Assembly (NCBI GenBank): GCA_029571225.1 | Contig: JAKPTF010000003.1 | Coordinates: 1 to 47,271 of the forward strand | Origin: Candidatus Omnitrophota bacterium | GTDB lineage: Bacteria; Omnitrophota; Gorgyraeia; Gygaellales; Profunditerraquicolaceae | Direction: 5' to 3' | Length of the DNA stretch: 47,271 nucleotides | Part shown: positions 8,892 through 18,438 of the stretch, in pieces | How the letters are laid out: every line of letters starts with the position of its first letter | How positions within the stretch are numbered: position 1 is the first letter of the stretch | Made by a program: the position numbers and the translations under genes | Notes under the pieces: model-generated | What the model was told of the DNA's origin: nothing | Seen by the model: the letters and a program-made list of their open reading frames with translations, nothing else | Database searches by the model: none

Positions 8892-10178
8892 ATGATCGAA
8901 CGCACCAAGATCCTCATGATCGAGGACAATAAACTCATGGCAAAGAATCTCCGGGACGTGCTGGAAACCGTCCAGGGCGGGATGGATATCGCCTGGGAGC
9001 CTGACCCGGCGCAGGGGCTGCGGTATCTTGCCGCAAAACCGGTTGATATCGTGCTTCTCGATCTGATCCTGCCTGACAGCCAGGGGCTTGAGACCTTCAC
9101 GAAAATTTCGCTTCTATCTCCATCCGTGCCTATCATCGTCATGACCGGCGTTGATGACGAGACCGTTGCCGTATCGGCGGTGCGCAGCGGGGCGCAGGAT
9201 TACATCGTCAAGGGCCAGGTGGACGGCCAGGTCCTGGTCAAAAGCATCCGGTACGCCATAGAGCGCAAGCGCATCGAAGAGGACCTTCGCAAGGCCCGCT
9301 CTGACCTGGAGTACAAGGTCCAGGAACGCACCGAAGAGCTCATCGATATCAACGAGAACCTGCAGAAGGAGATCGATGAGCGCAGGAAGGCCGAAGAGGC
9401 GCTCAAGGTCGCCTATGAACAATTGAAGCTGGCGCAGTCGCAGCTGGTATATTCGGAGAAAATGGAAACGGTCGGCCGGCTTGCCAGCGGCGTGGCCCAC
9501 GAGGTCAAGAACCCGCTTGCGATCTTGCTGCAGTGCGTTGAATACCTCCAGCGCAACCTCAGCAAGGACAATGAGAAGATCACCCGGACGCTTGAGTTCA
9601 TGTCCGAGGCGGTCATGCGCGCGGATTCGATCATCAAAGGCATGCTTGATTTCTCAAGCGTGTCCCAGATGGAGTTGAGCGACCAGGGGCCGGTGGAACT
9701 CATCGAGAATGCGCTCCTGTTCATCAAGCATGAGATCGATCTGCACCACATCAATCTCGAGAAAGCCTACGCGCCGGACCTGCCGGCGATCAAGGTCGAT
9801 AAGAACCGCATCGAGCACGTATTCCTGAACATCCTGATGAATGCGATCGATGCCATGGGGGATAACGGGAAGATTACCATCAGGATAAAAAGCCGCGTCC
9901 TGGACAACGTCGGCGACGGGGCAGGAAGGCGGGGCGCCGATACGTTCAAGCTCGGCGACCGTGTCGTGATATTCGAGTTCGAAGACAACGGCCCCGGCAT
10001 TCCCGAGAGCATCCTTGAAAAAGTCTTTGATCCGTTCTTTACCACCAAACACGACAAGGGCGGCACCGGACTCGGCCTGTCCATTATCAAAAACATCATG
10101 GAAATGCATCATGGCAGGATCACATTGAAGAACCGCGAACAGGGCGGGGTCATCGCGACGCTTACATTCCGCGCCTGA
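8892..10178 (+). CDS. Receiver-histidine kinase hybrid (REC - coiled coil - HisKA - HATPase), paralogous to 2307..3512
   Basis: '[16 protein letters not shown]', '[14 protein letters not shown]', '[17 protein letters not shown]', '[22 protein letters not shown]'. The ORF-track start at 8865 lies inside the repeat arm, so ATG 8892 is preferred. Confidence 0.9.
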   Translation: MIERTKILMIEDNKLMAKNLRDVLETVQGGMDIAWEPDPAQGLRYLAAKPVDIVLLDLILPDSQGLETFTKISLLSPSVPIIVMTGVDDETVAVSAVRSGAQDYIVKGQVDGQVLVKSIRYAIERKRIEEDLRKARSDLEYKVQERTEELIDINENLQKEIDERRKAEEALKVAYEQLKLAQSQLVYSEKMETVGRLASGVAHEVKNPLAILLQCVEYLQRNLSKDNEKITRTLEFMSEAVMRADSIIKGMLDFSSVSQMELSDQGPVELIENALLFIKHEIDLHHINLEKAYAPDLPAIKVDKNRIEHVFLNILMNAIDAMGDNGKITIRIKSRVLDNVGDGAGRRGADTFKLGDRVVIFEFEDNGPGIPESILEKVFDPFFTTKHDKGGTGLGLSIIKNIMEMHHGRITLKNREQGGVIATLTFRA

Positions 10179-10195
10179 CAGCACCGGGAGGGAGC

Positions 10196-10573
10196 ATGGC
10201 AGAGGCAAAGAAAAAAGTTCTTTTTATAGACGATGAAGAGGCATTCGTCACGATGGTGAAGATGAACCTCGAGGAAGCCGGCGGTTTTGACGTGAGGACC
10301 GAGACCCGCGGCACGCGCGCGCTTGAGGCCATCCGCGAATTCAAGCCAGACATGATATTCCTTGACGTCATCATGCCGGATATCAGCGGCACTGACGTTT
10401 TCGACGAGATCAGGGATTACGTCCAGGCGCACAAGATCCCGGTCGTGTTCCTGACCGCGATCGTCGCTGACCAGGCAGAGGCGGGCCAGTGCTCATCCAT
10501 CGGTGGCCGCGAATTCCTTGCAAAGCCCATCACCACCGAGACCCTCATCGCCTGCATCAACAGCCACCTCTAA
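10196..10573 (+). CDS. Single-domain response regulator (REC only), paralogous to 3531..3908
   Basis: 'VLFIDDEEAFVTMV', 'MIFLDVIMPDISG', 'REFLAKPITTETLIACI'. Confidence 0.9.
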   Translation: MAEAKKKVLFIDDEEAFVTMVKMNLEEAGGFDVRTETRGTRALEAIREFKPDMIFLDVIMPDISGTDVFDEIRDYVQAHKIPVVFLTAIVADQAEAGQCSSIGGREFLAKPITTETLIACINSHL

Positions 10574-10608
10574 AAAAAGGGGTCAGGCACAATTAAAAGT
10601 GGATAACC
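10574..10608 (+). repeat. Degenerate REP-like sequence (aaaaaaggggtcaggcacaattaaaagtggataac)
   Basis: Aligns with 12347-12380 (aatcggtgtcagacacgaattaaagtggataac); both precede kor subunit genes. Confidence 0.55.
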
Positions 10609-10620
10609 CTGTGGATAACT

Positions 10621-12348
10621 ATGGCGCATGAAGTGTCGATCAGGATAACCGGGGAAGCAGGGCAGGGCACGCAGACCATCGGCGACGTGCTGTGCCGCGT
10701 GTTCAAGGCCGCGGGATATCATCTCTTCGCGTACCAGGATTTCATGTCGCGCATCCGCGGCGGCAACAATTTCTTCGAGATCCGCGTTTCCACACGCCCG
10801 GTGCATTCGCCCCGCCACAAGCAGGATCTGATCCTCTGCCTCGATAAAGCGAGCGTCGATATCCATAAGAAAGACCTTGCCACAGACGGGATTCTGTTCC
10901 TTGACCGGGCCGCCTCAAAGCTCGCCGCGCTCGAGGAGCCGATGTTCGACGTCGGATTCGATGAGATCTCAATGCGCATCGCCAATGACCGGCTGTATAT
11001 CAATTCGATCGCCTGCGGCTTGATCGCCGGGGTCACGGGCATCGATTTCTCGATCGTCACCCAGAGCCTCAAAGAGGTTTTTGCCCGAAAATCCGAAGCG
11101 GTCATCCAGAACAATATCAACACCAGCCGCGCGGGGTTCGAGCTGGGCATGGAAAATCCGCATAAAGAGATGTTCACCCTTGCGCCGGGAGCCAAATACG
11201 ACCCCATGGCGCACGCGCCGCTGCTGCTCGACGGTTCAGAAGCGATTGCGTCTGCCGCCATCCAGGCAGGATGCGGATTTTACAGCGCGTATCCCATGTC
11301 TCCGTCAACCAACATCATGAACATCATCGCCGGCCGCAGCGCCCAGCACCATATCGTCGTCGAGCAGGCGGAAGACGAGATCGCGGCGGTCAACATGGCC
11401 ATCGGCGCGTCATTCGCCGGAAGCCGCGCTATGACTTCGACCTCCGGGGGCGGTTTTTGCCTCATGGCCGAAGGCGTCAGCCTTGCGGGAATGACCGAGA
11501 CGCCCATTGTGATCGTCGATGCCCAGCGGCCGGGGCCCGCAACAGGATTTCCCACCCGCACCGAGCAGGCTGACCTCGATTTCGTCATATCGGCGGGCCA
11601 CGGCGAGTTCGCCCGCGTCGTGTATGCGCCGGGATCGCCCGAACAGGCCTATTACCTGACCATGCAGGCGTTCAACATAGCCGATAAATACCAGATCCCG
11701 GTTATCATCCTCACTGACCAGTTCCTGCAGGATTCGATCGTCGATACTGCAGCGCTCGATCCGGGCCGCATCCCTGTCGCGCGTTACGTCATATCAAAAC
11801 AAGAATCCGCCAAGATCTCAGGCTATAAGCGTTACGCGCTCACCGATACCGGCATATCCCCGCGCGCGATCCCGTCCTGGTTCGACGAGGTGATGTATGC
11901 CGATTCGGATGAGCACACGGAAGAGGGCCACATAACGGAAGACGCTGCCATGCGCAAGCAGATGGTCCAGAAGCGGCTCCATAAAAAACTGCACGGTTTG
12001 CTATCTGAGATCGAAAAACCCACGGCGGTTAATGTGGAAAATGCAGATGTGATCCTTCTGGGATTCGGTTCGACATTGGGCATACTTCAGGAAACGACCC
12101 AGGCGCTCGAAAAGAGAAAAGTGGGCTTCGTTCATCTTTCTCAGGTCTGGCCGTTCCCCTCGAACGAAATGCTGCGCCTGCTTTCTGACGCGCGCATGAT
12201 CATAAGCATCGAGAACAACGCCCAGGGCCAGCTCGCAAAGCTCCTGCGCCGCGAGACCGGCATCAAGGTAAGCAAATCGATCCTGAAATACGACGGCCGT
12301 CCGTTCTGCCTGGACTGCGTCATCGACATCGTCAAACCTGAACTTTAA
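10621..12348 (+). CDS. korA: 2-oxoacid:acceptor oxidoreductase, fused gamma/alpha subunit (KorA-like)
   Basis: N-terminal 'ITGEAGQGTQTIGDVLCRVFKAAGYHLFAYQDFMSRIRGG' (gamma domain); 'GCGFYSAYPMSPSTNIMN...EDEIAAVNMAIGASFAGSRAMTSTSGGGFCLM' (alpha, PP domain). Confidence 0.88.
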   Translation: MAHEVSIRITGEAGQGTQTIGDVLCRVFKAAGYHLFAYQDFMSRIRGGNNFFEIRVSTRPVHSPRHKQDLILCLDKASVDIHKKDLATDGILFLDRAASKLAALEEPMFDVGFDEISMRIANDRLYINSIACGLIAGVTGIDFSIVTQSLKEVFARKSEAVIQNNINTSRAGFELGMENPHKEMFTLAPGAKYDPMAHAPLLLDGSEAIASAAIQAGCGFYSAYPMSPSTNIMNIIAGRSAQHHIVVEQAEDEIAAVNMAIGASFAGSRAMTSTSGGGFCLMAEGVSLAGMTETPIVIVDAQRPGPATGFPTRTEQADLDFVISAGHGEFARVVYAPGSPEQAYYLTMQAFNIADKYQIPVIILTDQFLQDSIVDTAALDPGRIPVARYVISKQESAKISGYKRYALTDTGISPRAIPSWFDEVMYADSDEHTEEGHITEDAAMRKQMVQKRLHKKLHGLLSEIEKPTAVNVENADVILLGFGSTLGILQETTQALEKRKVGFVHLSQVWPFPSNEMLRLLSDARMIISIENNAQGQLAKLLRRETGIKVSKSILKYDGRPFCLDCVIDIVKPEL

Positions 12349-12374
12349 AAAATCGGTGTCAGACACGAATTAAA
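12347..12374 (+). repeat. Single REP-like arm (AAAAAATCGGTGTCAGACACGAATTAAA) between korA and korB
   Basis: Identical over 28 nt to the left arm of the inverted repeat at 8807-8835. Confidence 0.8.
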
Positions 12375-12386
12375 GTGGATAACTAA

Positions 12387-13157
12387 ATGGCAATGACCGC
12401 GAATGACTTCACATCAAATGACCCAATAGCCTGGTGCCCTGGATGCGGTAACTTCGGTATCCTTACCAGCCTTAAGCTGGCGCTTGCCAGGCTCGGCACT
12501 CAGCCCAAAGACCTGCTTCTGGTATCCGGCATAGGCCAGGCAGCGAAAATGCCCCATTACATCAAGGCAAACTGCTTTAACGGCCTGCATGGCCGCAGCC
12601 TTCCTGTTGCCGCAGGCGCAAAAATGGCAAACCCCAACCTGACCATCATCGTCACCACAGGCGACGGAGACTGCTACGGAGAAGGGGGCAACCACCTTAT
12701 TCACAACATCCGCCGCAATCTCGATATCACCGTCATAGTCTGCGACAACCAGATCTACGGCCTTACTAAAGGCCAGGCCTCGCCCACATCCGACCCTGGC
12801 ATGGTCACCAAAGTCCAGCCCGAAGGCGTGTCAGCGCAGCATCTTCAGCCGCTTGCGCTGGCGCTTGCCGCAGGCGCAGGTTTTGTCGCCCGCGGCTTCA
12901 GCCAGGATACCAACCACCTTGCAGGCTTGATTCTTGCTGCGATCAAGTACAAGGGATTCAGCCTGGTGGACGTGCTCCAGCCATGCGTCAGCTTCAACAA
13001 GGTCAACACCTACGATTGGTATTCCAAGCGCGTGTATAAGCTCGACGCTTCTTATAAGCCAACAGATCTCAACGCCGCGTTTGCCAGGTCCCTGGAATGG
13101 GGCGACCGCATCCCAATCGGCGTAATCTATTCTAGAGATAAGCCCGCTCGCGTGTAA
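12387..13157 (+). CDS. korB: 2-oxoacid:acceptor oxidoreductase beta subunit (TPP-binding, KorB-like)
   Basis: 'WCPGCGNFGILTSLKLAL', 'SGIGQAAKMPHYI', 'GRSLPVAAGAKMANPNLTIIVTTGDGDCYGEGGNHLIHNIRRN', 'NQIYGLTKGQASPTS'. Confidence 0.9.
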   Translation: MAMTANDFTSNDPIAWCPGCGNFGILTSLKLALARLGTQPKDLLLVSGIGQAAKMPHYIKANCFNGLHGRSLPVAAGAKMANPNLTIIVTTGDGDCYGEGGNHLIHNIRRNLDITVIVCDNQIYGLTKGQASPTSDPGMVTKVQPEGVSAQHLQPLALALAAGAGFVARGFSQDTNHLAGLILAAIKYKGFSLVDVLQPCVSFNKVNTYDWYSKRVYKLDASYKPTDLNAAFARSLEWGDRIPIGVIYSRDKPARV

Positions 13158-13184
13158 AAAGAAACAATATTAAGTTTTTGTAAC

Positions 13185-13212
13185 TTGAAAAATTTAAAAA
13201 TTGTGCAATACT
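13185..13212 (+). promoter_or_regulatory. Putative sigma-70 promoter for the tandem riboswitch leader
   Basis: TTGAAA (13185-13190), 16-bp spacer, AATACT (13207-13212); a start near 13219 would coincide with the aptamer P1 5' strand. Confidence 0.4.
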
Positions 13213-13222
13213 TGTATTGAGC

Positions 13223-13346
13223 ATTCTTATCGATAACGCCGATCTCCCGACGGAGAGAGGAAAGCCACGGATCGATAGCGAATAAAGTCCTGATTTATTC
13301 GATAACCGGGTTGCCGAAATAAGAATACGCAACGCGGTTTTTTATT
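13223..13346 (+). ncRNA. GEMM/c-di-GMP-I-like riboswitch candidate 1 with intrinsic terminator
   Basis: P1 ATTCTTAT (13223-13230)/ATAAGAAT (13319-13326); P2 TCTCC/GGAGA; 'GGAAAGCCACGGATC' and 'AACCGGGTTGCCGAA' resemble conserved GEMM segments; P3 GAATAAA/TTTATTC; terminator AACCGGGTTGC/GCAACGCGGTTTTTT. Confidence 0.6.
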
Positions 13347-13378
13347 TGTACCGCAGGCGGGGTCAGCGGGGCACAGAT

Positions 13379-13536
13379 TTTGTCCTTACCGATAAAGGGT
13401 CCTTGTACGGCATGCAGGGGCCAAAGCCACGGATCGATAAGGCGCATATGCCAAGCTGATTCGTTTTAAGCTTTCATATGGGCTTTCGACAGCCGGGCTG
13501 CTAAAGTAAGGAACAAGCGACCCGGCTTTTGATTTT
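13379..13536 (+). ncRNA. GEMM/c-di-GMP-I-like riboswitch candidate 2 with intrinsic terminator
   Basis: P1 TTGTCCTTAC/GTAAGGAACAA; 'CCAAAGCCACGGATC' and 'CAGCCGGGCTGC'; P3 hairpin CATATG..AAGCT/AAGCTT.CATATG; terminator GCCGGGCTGC/GCGACCCGGCTTTT. Second copy of the motif at 13220. Confidence 0.6.
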
Positions 13537-13576
13537 GCCACTGATGCCGGGCAACAACCATAACCCGGGGGGGATT

Positions 13577-15727
13577 ATGAAAGCAACACACCGTTTCGCG
13601 CTCGCAGTGGTACTTGTCATTCTGGCCGCCTATCCTGTAAATACCTGCCTGGCATTTTTGGGCCGCTCAATGGGCGATTCGTCCGAGTCAGGCGGTAGCC
13701 GCTTCCAGATCCAGGCGTCTTACAACCAAGAGGGCTCGCGTTTTGCTCCCATATCCAGCTTTTCCGATACTCTGGCAGCCTGGAAATCGAATGCCCAGGC
13801 CTTTTCTGCCCAGGCTCCGTCAGGCAGCACCTCCCAGCCGGCAATAGCGAGCGATTTCGGCAGTTTGAGTTCCCGGTTCGTATACGATCCGACGCACATC
13901 ATTTCCTCGCCCAGATTCAGCGATTACTCCATTATTTCATACAATGCCGGCATTATCCTCAGTTCGAAAATCATGTCGATGCCATCGAGCCAGGTAAGTC
14001 TCGGCAATACGTTCGCCATTGTCACCATGCCTTCGGGCATACGGCAGGCAGCGACGTTCGTCACCGCATTGCCGCAAACAGGCCAGGCGAATCAACTTGT
14101 TGTTTATAATAACAAAGTCTTTCAGTGGACCACAGCTAAAGGCGGCCAGGACTGCTCCTGGCAGGAAGTGAAGGTCCAGGGCGACAATGGAACAGCCCGT
14201 ACGCCCGATTATACGACCATGCAGGAGGTCGAGGTGACTCTCTACGGCCAGAAGATCACCTTGAACCTCGAGGTCGTTGCAAGCACAACTGAGATCGAGC
14301 ATCCTCGTCCCGGCCAGACCGTGTTTGTCGCCGCAGACGAGACATACGGTCCGCGCATATTCCAGTACGACGCCATACTCGACGGCTGGGTGAAAAAGTC
14401 GCTGTCGTCACCCGGCACACAGACAGAAGCGGCTGTTTCATCGACTACGGGCAAAGGTTTGCAGAAAACTGATGGCGCGCCGGCTCAAACCGCGACCTAC
14501 CGCAACGATGCGAACACGGAATATGTCAAAGATGGCAAAGGCAACCTGGTTCAGAAGACCTATCCCGCAGGGACCGAGTTCCAGGCAGGCAACACGGTGC
14601 TCATCAGTATCGGGACGATCACCCGCGACAGCAGCGGCAACATCCCCGTCGGGACTGAATTCGCCACTAAAGACGGCAGGAGAGTCGTTCTCAATGCCGA
14701 CGGTAATTATTATTACAAGTCAGCCGGATCATCGAAGACCGATAGCACCCCGTCGCAGGTAAAAAAAGTGGTATGGAACTCCGTGATTACGACGGCCAAT
14801 GGCACAACCCTGTATGCACTGCAGGAAAATGGTTCGGGTAAATCCAGCGGTTCTTCCGATAACAGGTATTATGCTGATATGGACGGGAACGTGTATAAAT
14901 GCAATACGGACGGCACAATATCCCGCACGGCCGCCAATCAGAATCCTGATAAGGGATGGGTAACAGGCGATAAAACATCAACCGGCGCCACAATCGAGAA
15001 GGCGTATAAGCTAGATGATGATACTTGGTATCTGGTAACCGACCAGGGGACGTACACTGCCATGCCCGGCCCGGATGAGACCGCTGACGAACGCGCCTCA
15101 GACCGGAACGTGTATGATTACTGCGATTCCCTGCTGGCTACAAAGGGATACACGAAAAGCGTCACGCACGAGAAGAATGGTTCGACGGTCTTGACCTATA
15201 CGCCGTCAAAAAATACACCTGAAGGATATCCGACATATGTCGTTACGATAGACAGCGATAACAATATGACGACCCAGAATATCCCCGATGACCGGGGATC
15301 GGGTTCGTCGTCCGTCAGTGACGGCAATACCGGTAGCAACGGCTGGGTTTCGAACGGCAACGGGACTTATTCCGACGGCAACGGCCATACGCTGACCCCG
15401 AATGCTGACGGCAGCTATGTCGTGACGGGTGTGTCGCGCGGCGGTAACGTGATAGAGATCGGGGGGGGGCAGCCAGGCTCGTTCGGCAACGATCTGCTTA
15501 CCGAAAATATTACAGGGCAGTCACACCAGACAAATGAGTCCGGCGACAGCGGAACAAGCGGCCAGAACACAAGCGAATCAGCCGGAGATTCGGACGGTTG
15601 GGAAGCCGGCGACACGCTTGCCAGCGGCCAAACCGTTGAGTCAGCAACGCCAAACGGCGATGGTACCTGGTCAATTGAAACTGTAGAGGGTAATTCGTAT
15701 TCCAGCATCGATTACAGCCCTTCGTAA
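13577..15727 (+). CDS. Uncharacterised secreted repetitive protein (signal peptide, Gly/Ser/Asp-rich)
   Basis: Start at ATG 13577 after 'cgggggggatt'; signal-like 'MKATHRFALAVVLVILAAYPVNTCLAF'; repeated 'NGTYSDGNGHTLTPNADGSYVVTG'/'NGDGTWSIETVEGNSYSS'-type segments. Confidence 0.7.
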   Translation: MKATHRFALAVVLVILAAYPVNTCLAFLGRSMGDSSESGGSRFQIQASYNQEGSRFAPISSFSDTLAAWKSNAQAFSAQAPSGSTSQPAIASDFGSLSSRFVYDPTHIISSPRFSDYSIISYNAGIILSSKIMSMPSSQVSLGNTFAIVTMPSGIRQAATFVTALPQTGQANQLVVYNNKVFQWTTAKGGQDCSWQEVKVQGDNGTARTPDYTTMQEVEVTLYGQKITLNLEVVASTTEIEHPRPGQTVFVAADETYGPRIFQYDAILDGWVKKSLSSPGTQTEAAVSSTTGKGLQKTDGAPAQTATYRNDANTEYVKDGKGNLVQKTYPAGTEFQAGNTVLISIGTITRDSSGNIPVGTEFATKDGRRVVLNADGNYYYKSAGSSKTDSTPSQVKKVVWNSVITTANGTTLYALQENGSGKSSGSSDNRYYADMDGNVYKCNTDGTISRTAANQNPDKGWVTGDKTSTGATIEKAYKLDDDTWYLVTDQGTYTAMPGPDETADERASDRNVYDYCDSLLATKGYTKSVTHEKNGSTVLTYTPSKNTPEGYPTYVVTIDSDNNMTTQNIPDDRGSGSSSVSDGNTGSNGWVSNGNGTYSDGNGHTLTPNADGSYVVTGVSRGGNVIEIGGGQPGSFGNDLLTENITGQSHQTNESGDSGTSGQNTSESAGDSDGWEAGDTLASGQTVESATPNGDGTWSIETVEGNSYSSIDYSPS

Positions 15728-15763
15728 AAAAATACCCGATAAGAGGGCCCTTACAAGCTACGG

Positions 15764-15811
15764 ACCCGGATCAGGCATGTCAGTCACGTCTGGTCCGGGT
15801 TCTGCATTTTT
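15764..15811 (+). terminator. Intrinsic terminator after the secreted-protein gene
   Basis: ACCCGGATCAGGC...GTCTGGTCCGGGT stem followed by a T-rich tract. Confidence 0.8.
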
Positions 15812-15812
15812 C

Positions 15813-15841
15813 TTGAATTTCCTGCCTAAACGTGCTATACT
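15813..15841 (+). promoter_or_regulatory. Putative sigma-70 promoter of the exopolysaccharide locus
   Basis: TTGAAT (15813-15818), 17-bp spacer, TATACT (15836-15841), just after the terminator and before ORF 15893. Confidence 0.6.
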
Positions 15842-15892
15842 TACTTCCACGTACTTTTTAAATAACCCTTTGTAACAATTGAGGTTTGAAAC

Positions 15893-17020
15893 ATGAATTA
15901 TGCAAGAAGCTTTGCGTTTATGGCAGCGGTGATTTTGTCTGTTCCGGCATTGTGTTTCGCCACCCAGCTTGGCGCATTCGACGTCAAAGTGCTCACGAGC
16001 CTCACCGAGACCTACGACGACAATGTCGCCTACACGAGCACGAACGAGAAGGACGACTTCATCACCCGCGCCAAAATCGGACTTTCCGCGCTCTACGAAT
16101 CCAAAACAGAATCCCTTGAGCTCCGAGGCAACATAGCGCATAACAAATATGCCGATTACTCCAATTACGACAACACCTCCGAGGACCTGACGATCAACGC
16201 CAAGAAGGAATTCTCTGCCTACGAACGCGCGATCCTTACCGACACTTTTACCCACGCAGAGGAGCCCAGCAGTTTTGAGGACGAATTCGGCCGCACCTCC
16301 GGCAGGTACAGCTATAACCGCAATCGCTTCAACATCGCATACAGCAGGGATTTTTCAAAGGAATTCACCCTTATCGCACGGTACCTCAACGATTTCGACA
16401 CCTATTCCCGTTCTGACCTGAGCGATTCAGTGCAGCACCGCATCGGCTTCGAAGGCGATTACACGGTCAGCTCCCATACGACGCTTTTGGCAATGTACGA
16501 TTTCTATTATCGCGACTTCGACCCCGGCACCTCAGCCACCATCAACGGCCTGACCGCGGGCGCCAGGCAGTTCTTCACCGAGCACACATACGCAGACGCC
16601 AGCTTCGGTTACGACTTCATCAATTCCTTCAATAACAAGGATTACATCAAGCCGCGCGTCAGCCTGCGCCTCACTGACGATTTCGACCCTGCCACGCGCG
16701 CCTCGGTCTCCTTTGACAAGCGTTCCTATACCAATGCCTCGACACAGGACCTGTTCAACTACTGGCAGACCGCGCTCAGCTTCTCCAGGCGCCTGTTCGA
16801 TCGCCTCGGATTCAACGCGTCCGGCTTTTACGGCAAAGGCAGGTACATGGTCTATAATATCAAAGACACCCTCAAGGGCGTTTCCGCCGGCTTTGCCTAT
16901 GATATCAGCCACAACGTCACAGGAACCCTCAATTATTCATATTCAAAGACAACATCCAACGACCCAGGCCGCGAATACGAGAAGAACACTGTTTCCGCAG
17001 GCATAACCGCCGTATTCTGA
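15893..17020 (+). CDS. Outer-membrane beta-barrel protein of an exopolysaccharide locus
   Basis: Signal peptide; alternating amphipathic strands with many aromatic residues; 'LTETYDDNVAYTSTNEKDDFITR' start; C-terminal Phe ('SAGITAVF'). Confidence 0.75.
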   Translation: MNYARSFAFMAAVILSVPALCFATQLGAFDVKVLTSLTETYDDNVAYTSTNEKDDFITRAKIGLSALYESKTESLELRGNIAHNKYADYSNYDNTSEDLTINAKKEFSAYERAILTDTFTHAEEPSSFEDEFGRTSGRYSYNRNRFNIAYSRDFSKEFTLIARYLNDFDTYSRSDLSDSVQHRIGFEGDYTVSSHTTLLAMYDFYYRDFDPGTSATINGLTAGARQFFTEHTYADASFGYDFINSFNNKDYIKPRVSLRLTDDFDPATRASVSFDKRSYTNASTQDLFNYWQTALSFSRRLFDRLGFNASGFYGKGRYMVYNIKDTLKGVSAGFAYDISHNVTGTLNYSYSKTTSNDPGREYEKNTVSAGITAVF

Positions 17021-18438
17021 TGATCAAAGAACGCATAGCCCTGTTCAGGAAACTCGCCATTCTTACCGACTCAACGCTCGTATGCGCGGCGTTTTTCATC
17101 GCGTACGCTGTGCGCCATCATCTCAACGACGGCGTAAGCGGCCTGTATCCTTTGCAGTCATATATCGTATTCCTGCCCGTAATCCTGCTCGTTACGGGGG
17201 CCATGCTGTATTTCTTCGGCATCTACGATTCATTCAGGACAAAGACCCTCTGGGAAGTGCTTGTTATCGTCGCAAAATCCCATTTTTCGTCGTTCGTCGT
17301 CTTCAGCAGTATCGTTTTCATCACCCAGCAGGCGCACATCAGCCGCGCCTTCATCGGCCTCATATTCGCCATCGCCGCCGCGCTTATCTACGCAGAGAAG
17401 GTCGGCGTGATCCTGGCCTTCAGGGCTATCCGGCGCCGCGGCTATAATTACAAGCATCTGCTTATCGTGGGAACCGGCCGCCGCGCCCAGCATTTCATCA
17501 ACATCATCAACGAGCATAGCTCCTGGGGATTCAAGATCGTGGGCCTGATCGACGACGATCCGTCGCTCAAAGGCACATCCATGTACGGCAAAAAGGTCCT
17601 GGGGACGCTTCAGGACGTACCCGATATCATCCATAACCAGGTCATCGACGAGATCATCTTCGTCGTGCCGCGGTCGTGGCTCAACAAGATCGAGGATATC
17701 ATGTACCTGTGCGAGGCAGAGGGCCTGCGCATCCATATCGCGGTCGATTACTTCGAGCTCAAGTTTTCCCGCGGCAGGCTCAGCGAACTTGACAGGTTCC
17801 CGCTGCTGACGTTTTCCAGTACGCCGGCGCGCCTCGGCAGCCTCGTGTGCAAGCGCATATTCGACGTGCTCATATCAGCGGCAATTCTGCTTTTATCCCT
17901 GCCGCTGTTCGTTGCGGTGGCGATACTCATCAAATTGACGTCTGACGGGCCCGTATTCTTCAAACAGAAACGGGTGGGGCTCAACGGCCGCATATTCAGA
18001 TTGTATAAATTCCGCACTATGGTCAGGGATGCGGAGCTTAAGCTCCAGGAGCTGATGCCCCACAACGAGATGCACGGCCCGGTGTTCAAGATGTCCAACG
18101 ACCCGCGCATCACCCCGGTAGGCAGGGTCCTGCGCAAGTTCAGCATAGACGAGCTGCCGCAATTTTGGAACGTGCTGACCGGCACCATGTCGGTCGTGGG
18201 CCCCAGGCCGCCGCTTCCAAGCGAGGTCAAACAGTATGACTCCTGGCAGCGACGCCGGCTCTCCATGCGCCCGGGCATCACCTGCCTCTGGCAGGTTTCC
18301 GGACGCAACAGGATCGTGGATTTTGCCAAATGGGTCAAGATGGACCTCGATTACATAGACGAGTGGTCGTTCTGGCTCGACATGAAGATATTTTTTAAAA
18401 CAATACCCGTTGTCATATTCGGCATCGGAGCGAAATAA
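17020..18438 (+). CDS. Exopolysaccharide polyprenyl glycosylphosphotransferase (initiating sugar transferase)
   Basis: N-terminal TM bundle; C-terminal 'KRIFDVLISAAILLLSLPLFVAVAILIKLTSDGPVFFKQKRVGLNGRIFRLYKFRTMV...DELPQFWNVLTGTMSVVGPRPPLPSEV...RPGITCLWQVSGRN'. Confidence 0.93.
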   Translation: MIKERIALFRKLAILTDSTLVCAAFFIAYAVRHHLNDGVSGLYPLQSYIVFLPVILLVTGAMLYFFGIYDSFRTKTLWEVLVIVAKSHFSSFVVFSSIVFITQQAHISRAFIGLIFAIAAALIYAEKVGVILAFRAIRRRGYNYKHLLIVGTGRRAQHFINIINEHSSWGFKIVGLIDDDPSLKGTSMYGKKVLGTLQDVPDIIHNQVIDEIIFVVPRSWLNKIEDIMYLCEAEGLRIHIAVDYFELKFSRGRLSELDRFPLLTFSSTPARLGSLVCKRIFDVLISAAILLLSLPLFVAVAILIKLTSDGPVFFKQKRVGLNGRIFRLYKFRTMVRDAELKLQELMPHNEMHGPVFKMSNDPRITPVGRVLRKFSIDELPQFWNVLTGTMSVVGPRPPLPSEVKQYDSWQRRRLSMRPGITCLWQVSGRNRIVDFAKWVKMDLDYIDEWSFWLDMKIFFKTIPVVIFGIGAK

